Assembly (NCBI GenBank): GCA_051651625.1
Contig: JBOFSQ010000104.1
Location: 1 to 38,450, forward strand
DNA from: JBOFSQ01 sp051651625
GTDB lineage: Bacteria; Planctomycetota; Planctomycetia; Pirellulales; Thermoguttaceae
Length of the DNA stretch: 38,450 nt
Direction: 5' to 3'
Part shown: positions 33,321-38,450 of the stretch, one piece after another
How the letters are laid out: each line of letters starts with the position of its first letter
Numbering within the stretch: position 1 is the first letter of the stretch
The notes under the pieces: model-generated
What the model was told of the DNA's origin: nothing
The model's database searches: none
What the model saw: only the letters and a program-made list of their open reading frames with translations
Translations under genes and position numbers: made by a program

Positions 33321-34286
33321 TCACGGTTTTGTCTCGCGCTGGAACATTTTCCACGCTTCTTTTTTGGTTGCGTCGTCGGCTACTTCGTGCAACCAGAGTT
33401 GATAACGCAGCACGAGCGTTTCGTCTTTTTTCAAGGCAAAGCGAGTTCCGCTTTTCGGAAACGTCGATTGGAACCAATGAATGGGCGGGAAGTTGATGTA
33501 CTCGCCGGGGTAGTCGGGATTCGTCGCGTCTTCAAACACGGTTAGCTCCATTGACTTCCCCGCCGCGTCTTTCCATGTGCCGAAGACCCAAGCGGCGTTG
33601 TCTTTCGCTGTCGTCTCTTCGTTTTCGACAAACGCTCCACTCTGGAAACCATCGAGCGGATTCATGCGGATGTTGAGACCGCCGTAAGCGGTTGTTCCGC
33701 GTCGGGCGAGTGTGACCTCATCGACCAAACCTTTGAAGTGAAACTCAAGGTCGATCTTGCGTCCATTCTTGTCGAGCGGATGAACGGTGATGATTGCTGT
33801 TTCGTGAACGATTGGTTCATCGTCTTTCCACTTCCAGACATTTTCCGCTTGCAACGTCATGCAGCCGTTCTTTTCGTTGGCGGCGATTTTGCCGTTGGGA
33901 CGAGCGAAGACTCGTTGCAATGCGTGCAAGTCGGCGAGTTCGCCGTTATAGCCAACTTCGGGCCACGCCCAGTAGATTCCGCGATGGTGTGCGTGATCTG
34001 GTGCGAAGTCGCGCGTTATCGGTTTTCCATCCAAACCGAAAAGCGGGTGAATGTAATCGCTTCGCGGAACGGCATATTCTTTGCCGCTCTGCAAGCTATC
34101 GAGATACCCTTCCGGCAAAGGAACCGTTTTGTAGTTGTACTGCAACACCGGTACGCCATTTTCAGAAATCAGCCATTGCCCAGTTTCGGCGTTAGGCTTA
34201 ACCTCAAACTCTGCACGAAGTCCGGCAGACCAAAGCAAGAGAACGAGCGACAAGAACAAAAGTGTACGGTGGATGTGGGTTGTCAT
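33321..34286 (-). CDS. DUF6807/PmoA family exported protein
   Basis: The 321-residue protein has a signal peptide (TLLFLSLVLLLWSAGLRA, cleavage before EFEVKPN). Family patterns are RSDYIHPLFGLDGKPITRDF, DHAHHRGIYWAWPEVGYNG and LNIRMNPLDGF. These proteins are named PmoA by an old annotation, but most lie in polysaccharide-degradation clusters and are not methane monooxygenase subunits; the His-rich DHAHHRG loop may bind metal or form an active site. Start MTTHIHR at 34286 is chosen; the frame opens further at TTG 34316, which overlaps the sulfatase stop. It lies between the sulfatase and a Gfo/Idh gene in an operon-like run. Confidence 0.88.
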   Translation of the reverse strand: MTTHIHRTLLFLSLVLLLWSAGLRAEFEVKPNAETGQWLISENGVPVLQYNYKTVPLPEGYLDSLQSGKEYAVPRSDYIHPLFGLDGKPITRDFAPDHAHHRGIYWAWPEVGYNGELADLHALQRVFARPNGKIAANEKNGCMTLQAENVWKWKDDEPIVHETAIITVHPLDKNGRKIDLEFHFKGLVDEVTLARRGTTAYGGLNIRMNPLDGFQSGAFVENEETTAKDNAAWVFGTWKDAAGKSMELTVFEDATNPDYPGEYINFPPIHWFQSTFPKSGTRFALKKDETLVLRYQLWLHEVADDATKKEAWKMFQRETKP

Positions 34287-34312
34287 GAAAAAAACGTGTT
34301 GGTGGTCAAGTG

Positions 34313-35755
34313 TCAATGTGATAAGGCGATAGTATCTCCGGTCTCTTTCTGGAGTTTGTTGAGTTCGTCAAGAAGTTCGCGCATCTTGGCAGCGTATTCG
34401 GGCTTGTCTGCGAGATTGGTTATTTCGCTGGGGTCGTTCTTGAGATCGAAGAGGAGTCGCACGTTGGCGTCTGGATAAATGACCAACTTGAAATCTCCTT
34501 TACGAACCATCCGCTGTTGCATCATGTACGCACCATAAATCGATTCATGCACCAACGACTCTGCACCTCGCATCACCGGCAGCAGACTCTTGAATTGAAC
34601 TGTTGTGGGCAGAGTTTGATCCGAAATTTCTAGCGTTGTGGGCATGATGTCTTGGAGATAGACTGGCGTGGCTATTTGTTTGCACTTCGGTATATTTGGT
34701 CCAACGATGATGAGCGGTATTTTGACACTGTGCTCAAACATGTTCTGCTTTCCGAACAGCCCGTGTGAACCTATAGCAAGACCGTTGTCCGCAGAGAAAA
34801 TGATGTAGGTGTTGTCGCGCTTGCCGGATTTTTCAATCGCATCGAGAATGCGACCGATCTGAAAATCCATGTGCGTGATGATCGCGTAGTATTCGCGCCG
34901 GTGAACTCGGACGGCGTATGGAATTCGCGGGAACGTCGCGAGTTTTTCGTCCCGCAGCGACGCCGGACAACCCATCACGTCTTTGTGCGGATTTTCTGGC
35001 AGGAAGTTGTCCGGCACATCCATTTTCTCTTGCGGATACAGCTCAACAAACTCTTTGGGAGCCTGCCTCGGATCGTGAGGCGAGTTGAACGCAAGGTACA
35101 TGAAAAATGGTGCATCTCGCTTCGCCGCTTCCTCAATCATGCCGATGGAACTTTCCGCGTGAACTTCCGCCCAGTGTCGCCCGCCGCTCCAGTGTCCTTT
35201 GAATTGCGGATCGAACGGCGACCAAACATCTTCGGCGTGTTCAAAAGGTCGGTCGTACGATGATTCGACCGTCGGCGGCATACCGCCTGCCCGGACAATC
35301 CCAACGTGATCGAAGAGCGACTCAACCGGAACGCCATCGACGTGCCACTTGCCGGTGAAGTACGTTTCGTACCCCGCATCGTGGAGCATCTGCGACCAAA
35401 ACATCGTGGTCTGTTCTTGGTGGTCATCTTTCTGTGTTTTATACTGCTCGACCGCTCGTTTGGCGTTCCAAAGAAATCGTCCGGTATTGAGCATTGACCG
35501 ACTCGCAACACAAACAGCACCATGCCAGCCACCTTGATTATAGGCGTTGGTGAATGTTGTCCCTTCGTGAACGAGTCGGTCAAGATGAGGTGTTTTGAGA
35601 GTCGGATGACCGAGCGCACCGATAGTATTGAACGCTTGGTCGTCTGCAAATATGAACACGATATTCGGTTTTTCCGCGGCGAGCGAAACCGTGTGCGGAA
35701 TAACCACACAGAAAATGAACGGACAAAAGAAACAGAATTTCATGGCAAGTTTCAT
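34313..35755 (-). CDS. Exported sulfatase (S1 family) with CxAxR active-site motif
   Basis: The 480-residue protein starts MKLAMKFCFFCPFIFCVVIP with a signal peptide, then EKPNIVFIFADDQAFNTIGA with the metal-binding Asp pair (38-39). The formylglycine motif is CVASRSMLNTGR (Cys82-Arg86) with Ala in place of the usual Pro, a variant I recall from planctomycete sulfatases. FTGKWHVDG and FSADNGLAIGSHGLFGKQNM supply the other catalytic groups. It should remove sulfate esters from a glycan outside the cytoplasm, after oxidation of Cys82 by an FGE or anSME enzyme not encoded here. GGAGG lies 8 nt upstream of ATG 35755. Neighbours are a UroD-like gene (121 bp upstream) and DUF6807. Confidence 0.93.
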   Translation of the reverse strand: MKLAMKFCFFCPFIFCVVIPHTVSLAAEKPNIVFIFADDQAFNTIGALGHPTLKTPHLDRLVHEGTTFTNAYNQGGWHGAVCVASRSMLNTGRFLWNAKRAVEQYKTQKDDHQEQTTMFWSQMLHDAGYETYFTGKWHVDGVPVESLFDHVGIVRAGGMPPTVESSYDRPFEHAEDVWSPFDPQFKGHWSGGRHWAEVHAESSIGMIEEAAKRDAPFFMYLAFNSPHDPRQAPKEFVELYPQEKMDVPDNFLPENPHKDVMGCPASLRDEKLATFPRIPYAVRVHRREYYAIITHMDFQIGRILDAIEKSGKRDNTYIIFSADNGLAIGSHGLFGKQNMFEHSVKIPLIIVGPNIPKCKQIATPVYLQDIMPTTLEISDQTLPTTVQFKSLLPVMRGAESLVHESIYGAYMMQQRMVRKGDFKLVIYPDANVRLLFDLKNDPSEITNLADKPEYAAKMRELLDELNKLQKETGDTIALSH

Positions 35756-35876
35756 CGTTTGATCCTCCACGCATACACCATTTTACACGTTCTCGCCAAG
35801 TGTCAACCGGTTGCGAAAATCGCAGCGTTCCAAAACGTTCTGGGGCGTGTGCGGATTCACTTGCGGTATGGCTTCG

Positions 35877-36905
35877 TCATAGCTTGAATCTCCGAACAAT
35901 GCGAACGAAGGTACGAATGTTGTCTGCTGGTGTCTCTGCCGGAAGTGCGCAGCCTGCACCGATGACAAGTCCGCGACCGTGAAACGTACGAAGAACCTGC
36001 GTGGTCGCTTCGGTGATCGCTGCTTCGTCACCGAGACAAAAAACTCCCGACGGATCAACAATGCCGAAAACAACAGAACGATTCTTCATACAGTCTCGCG
36101 CTTTCACGATGTCTGTTTTGTAATCAATTTCGACGCCAGCAAAACGGTGTTCGGCTAGTGGTTCGAGGATCAAGTCGGTCTTGCCACAGACGTGACAGAC
36201 GGTACGAATTTTGTCTTCCGCAAGCTCCCGAACAAGGCGAGTATGAAACGGCGCGACAAACTTTTTGTACATCTTCGGAGAGATCAAATCTGGACTCGCC
36301 ATGCTGTCGCCGAAGCTGGTCATGTCGGCACCGGCATCGGCGACCATCTGGTGGAACGACAAGTGAACGTCGTAACAGCATTCGATGAGTTTGAAAATCA
36401 ACGCCTCGTTTTCGGGGGCGGTCATACCCATCATCATGTTGGGCAGTCCGTAAACCGCTGCCGCCAAACTGAATGGCCCTTGGTCGGCGTTGCCGCGAAT
36501 GAATATCTCGCCGCCGACTTCTTCACGCATCAAACGTATCGCTTCCAAATAGATTTGAACCCGTTCGTCTTGACGCAACTTTGCCGGATCGGTCGCTTCG
36601 ATCACTTCTTCGATTCGATCCGAAATCGGCGCGACGACTTTTGCTGGCAGGTCGTCGGGAAACGTTGTCGCGGCTCCCATAGCAAATGCCTCCAAAGCGG
36701 TATCGACATCTGTCAGGATTCCATCGAGTCCGTACTTCAAAGAGCAGTCGATAAACGTGCGAGACATTTTTTTCGGACAGCTACGAAACTCTCGCATCGT
36801 GAGATTCGCTTCGCGCGCCGCGAACATGAAGTTGTGCAGCATGATTGGGGCTGCGTCAACTTCGCGTCCGTCAAGGGTTGCGCTGATTCGCTCAAAACCG
36901 TTCAT
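35877..36905 (-). CDS. Uroporphyrinogen decarboxylase family protein (MtaA/CmuA-like methyltransferase)
   Basis: The 342-residue protein has the UroD-type barrel with zinc ligands of cobalamin/CoM methyltransferases: TVCHVCGKTD (His238, Cys240) and, near the C-terminus, GAGCALPAETP (Cys319). It lacks the Arg-rich substrate loop expected of true HemE. A role in transferring methyl groups, for example from a methylated sugar or amine, is more likely than haem synthesis. It overlaps nothing and follows a Gfo/Idh gene by 9 bp, so the pair is one transcript. No corrinoid protein is encoded in the window, so the methyl carrier is unknown. Confidence 0.88.
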   Translation of the reverse strand: MNGFERISATLDGREVDAAPIMLHNFMFAAREANLTMREFRSCPKKMSRTFIDCSLKYGLDGILTDVDTALEAFAMGAATTFPDDLPAKVVAPISDRIEEVIEATDPAKLRQDERVQIYLEAIRLMREEVGGEIFIRGNADQGPFSLAAAVYGLPNMMMGMTAPENEALIFKLIECCYDVHLSFHQMVADAGADMTSFGDSMASPDLISPKMYKKFVAPFHTRLVRELAEDKIRTVCHVCGKTDLILEPLAEHRFAGVEIDYKTDIVKARDCMKNRSVVFGIVDPSGVFCLGDEAAITEATTQVLRTFHGRGLVIGAGCALPAETPADNIRTFVRIVRRFKL

Positions 36906-36914
36906 AGTATTTTT

Positions 36915-37997
36915 TTACGCCAGAGGGAACGTGACGGGACACCGCGTTTTGTAGCAATCGAGAGCGGCAAAGACAATTTCATGACTTCGCACGGCGTCTT
37001 CGATGTTGCAGTGTGATTCGATGTTGTTCGTCACGCAATCGACGAAGTGATCGATTTCCGCTTGGAATGGGTGGTGTGAAACGTTGCTTGAGTCGGGGAG
37101 AATGGTTGGGATTTCGATCCAGTCTTTTTGCCCCGGAAACGATTCAGACCAGATGCGATTGTCGATAGCCGTGCCGCGGTCGCCGAAGATACGAATCGGG
37201 AAACGGTACGGCATAACGCACTCTGCGTTGACGCAGATTTTCGCTTGAGCACCGTTTTCAAACTTCACGAGAATCACTTCGAGTCCGTCGTACTCCATCG
37301 GCGGTGCGTTGTCGATCCAAGTGTTGGTAATGGGATTAAACTCGCGTGTTTTTCCTTTGCGAAAACCACCAGCGACCGCGTAGACTTCGGCGGGAATCGC
37401 TGCACGTCCGGCGTTTTCGTCGGCGAGCCACCGTGCGGCGTCGATGGCGTGACAACCCGCGACGAGTGAAGCACTGATTCCTTGTGTTAGCGTTCGGGCG
37501 TCGTTCCAGCCGCCCCACCAACTTCCGTTGTAACTCATGTAATCGACCTCGACGTAATACGGTGTCCCAAAAACGCCATCGGCGAGCATCTTCTTGAGAA
37601 GAACGAGAAGTGGATTCCAGCGCAGAACAAAACTGACAACCGATTTCACACCCGCTTTTTTGACGGCATCGCGCATTTTGTAAAGGTCGTTCAAGTTCGT
37701 CGCCGCTGGTTTTTCGATGACGACATGTTTTCCCGACTCGGCGATTTGTACGACGTTTCCGCAGTGCAAGTGCTGCGGAGTACAGACAGAAACGATGTTG
37801 ATTTTCGGGTGATTCAGAGCCTTTTGCAGGTCGGTGAAAACGGCGACTTCTTTGAGACCGAGTTCTTCGGCGAGTAGTTTTGCTCGCTCTTCAGAAACGT
37901 CATTGATTGCCGTAATGCGACAATCGGGACGATTCTTGTAAGCCGCCGCGTGCTGCCGCGCGACCCAACCAGCCCCGTTGATTAGAATGCTGTTCAT
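36915..37997 (-). CDS. Gfo/Idh/MocA family oxidoreductase, cytoplasmic
   Basis: The 360-residue protein has no signal peptide. It begins at once with the Rossmann motif ILINGAGWVARQHAAAYKN, then TAINDVSEERAKLLAEELG, VSVCTPQHLHCGNVV and HVVIEKPAATNLNDLYKM with the conserved EKP lysine, followed by the C-terminal substrate domain (LVAGCHAIDAARWLAD). It probably oxidises a sugar or cyclitol taken up after extracellular breakdown. ATG 37997 has GGAG about 7 nt upstream. It is first in the apparent operon with the UroD-like, sulfatase, DUF6807 and second Gfo/Idh genes. Confidence 0.93.
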   Translation of the reverse strand: MNSILINGAGWVARQHAAAYKNRPDCRITAINDVSEERAKLLAEELGLKEVAVFTDLQKALNHPKINIVSVCTPQHLHCGNVVQIAESGKHVVIEKPAATNLNDLYKMRDAVKKAGVKSVVSFVLRWNPLLVLLKKMLADGVFGTPYYVEVDYMSYNGSWWGGWNDARTLTQGISASLVAGCHAIDAARWLADENAGRAAIPAEVYAVAGGFRKGKTREFNPITNTWIDNAPPMEYDGLEVILVKFENGAQAKICVNAECVMPYRFPIRIFGDRGTAIDNRIWSESFPGQKDWIEIPTILPDSSNVSHHPFQAEIDHFVDCVTNNIESHCNIEDAVRSHEIVFAALDCYKTRCPVTFPLA

Positions 37998-38260
37998 TAG
38001 TTTGCTCCGTGAAAAAATGACTCACCGCTAGAATCGAGATGGCTTTCAATTGTAACCAGTCCTTGCCACATGTCGTGCATGATAATGCGTAGCACGAAAT
38101 TGTACAGATGTTGCGTCAACGCGTTGCTTTCTCGCGTGGGGACACGTCCGCTGGCAGCGACTTGTATACGCCGTAACTGTGGAAATTGATCGCAGGCAAT
38201 ACGATTTTTTCTTCGCGGGGACTTCCCAACGACTATTGCGCGCGGTACTATCACGGGCAT
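37997..38260 (-). CDS. Possible small ORF upstream of the Gfo/Idh gene
   Basis: The 300-bp gap 37998-38297 holds a minus-strand frame of 87 residues from ATG 38260 that ends in TAATG, overlapping the start of the oxidoreductase. That overlap is typical of coupled genes. Recognisable stretches include IACDQFPQLRRIQVAASGR and YNFVLRIIMHDMWQGLVTIE, which match no family I know. No ribosome binding site is clear. It may be chance, and the region must also hold the promoter of the divergent gene at 38298. Confidence 0.28.
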   Translation of the reverse strand: MPVIVPRAIVVGKSPRRKNRIACDQFPQLRRIQVAASGRVPTRESNALTQHLYNFVLRIIMHDMWQGLVTIESHLDSSGESFFHGAN

Positions 38261-38297
38261 TGTTTGTGTTGTGTTACAACCGTTCGAGGAGACTGCG

Positions 38298-38450
38298 ATG
38301 AGACTGGCGAGGAGTTTTCTTTGCTTGATCGTTCTTGCGACAGGCGTCGTGCGTGCTGATGAGTCTGTACCGCCGCCGTCCGATGAGGCTCTCCGTGTCG
38401 AACGTCTCGACGTTGACGCCGACTTCATCGTCAGCATGATCGCCGACGGC
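38298..38450 (+). CDS. Start of an exported protein, truncated by the window end
   Basis: ATG 38298 (GAGGAG 6 nt upstream) begins MRLARSFLCLIVLATGVVRA, a clear signal peptide, then DESVPPPSDEALRVERLDVD and ADFIVSMIADG. Only 51 residues are visible. The mature start is compatible with planctomycete exported dehydrogenase or cytochrome-like proteins, but this is too short to assign. It is divergent from the glycan operon. Confidence 0.75.
   Translation, partial: MRLARSFLCLIVLATGVVRADESVPPPSDEALRVERLDVDADFIVSMIADG

Noticed and set aside
36192..37016. 274-codon plus-strand open frame
   Set aside because: Antisense to the UroD-like gene and the end of the Gfo/Idh gene; no recognisable motif.

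Overview
The window looks like a planctomycete chromosome segment (Pirellulales/Thermoguttaceae-like). I infer this from two DUF1559 prepilin-like proteins with an H-X9-DG C-terminus, Tat-exported Gfo/Idh/MocA oxidoreductases, a sulfatase, an HZSA-like cytochrome c protein, small carboxypeptidase-regulatory-like lipoproteins, S46 peptidase, MoxR and DUF58 proteins, and several large proteins of planctomycete type with no known function. Nearly all genes are on the minus strand. I saw no rRNA, tRNA, CRISPR array, phage gene or transposase.

Layout. 1-494: start of a D-2-hydroxyacid dehydrogenase. 891-4051: S46 dipeptidyl peptidase and an M50 membrane protease. 4327-5626 (+): STAS anti-anti-sigma factor, RsbW-like kinase and a pseudopilin. 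5646-8665 (-): 2-oxoacid dehydrogenase E2, an exported NPCBM-like protein and peptide deformylase. 8984-13683 (-): larB, moxR, an AtpZ-like membrane protein and a 774-residue anchored protein. 13918-17270 (-): DUF1559 protein, lipoprotein and Tat oxidoreductase. 17377-20721 (-): GspK-like protein and a TIGR03960-type radical SAM protein. 20955-24610: DUF58 protein (-), then an unknown gene and a glycosyltransferase/TPR protein (+). 24626-25984 (-): MacB/FtsX permease. 26237-31779 (-): second DUF1559 gene, second lipoprotein and the HZSA-like protein. 31946-37997 (-): probable glycan-degradation operon (two Gfo/Idh, UroD-like methyltransferase, sulfatase, DUF6807). 38298-end (+): start of an exported protein.

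Two things stand out. First, both DUF1559 genes have a long poly-G tract (11 and 14 G) between the ribosome binding site/start codon and the prepilin motif. With 11 G the first gene is in frame. With 14 G the second is out of frame, and it has no start codon downstream of the tract that could rescue it. The two loci share one layout: poly-G DUF1559 gene, palindromic spacer, then a lipoprotein. This looks like a duplicated, phase-variable surface cassette.

Second, many intergenic spaces are filled by MITE-like elements. Several share an end motif close to GTAACCGTTCACG and carry interchangeable palindromic cores. The end motif lies about 10-50 nt upstream of start codons, so the elements may also carry regulatory or transcript-processing signals.
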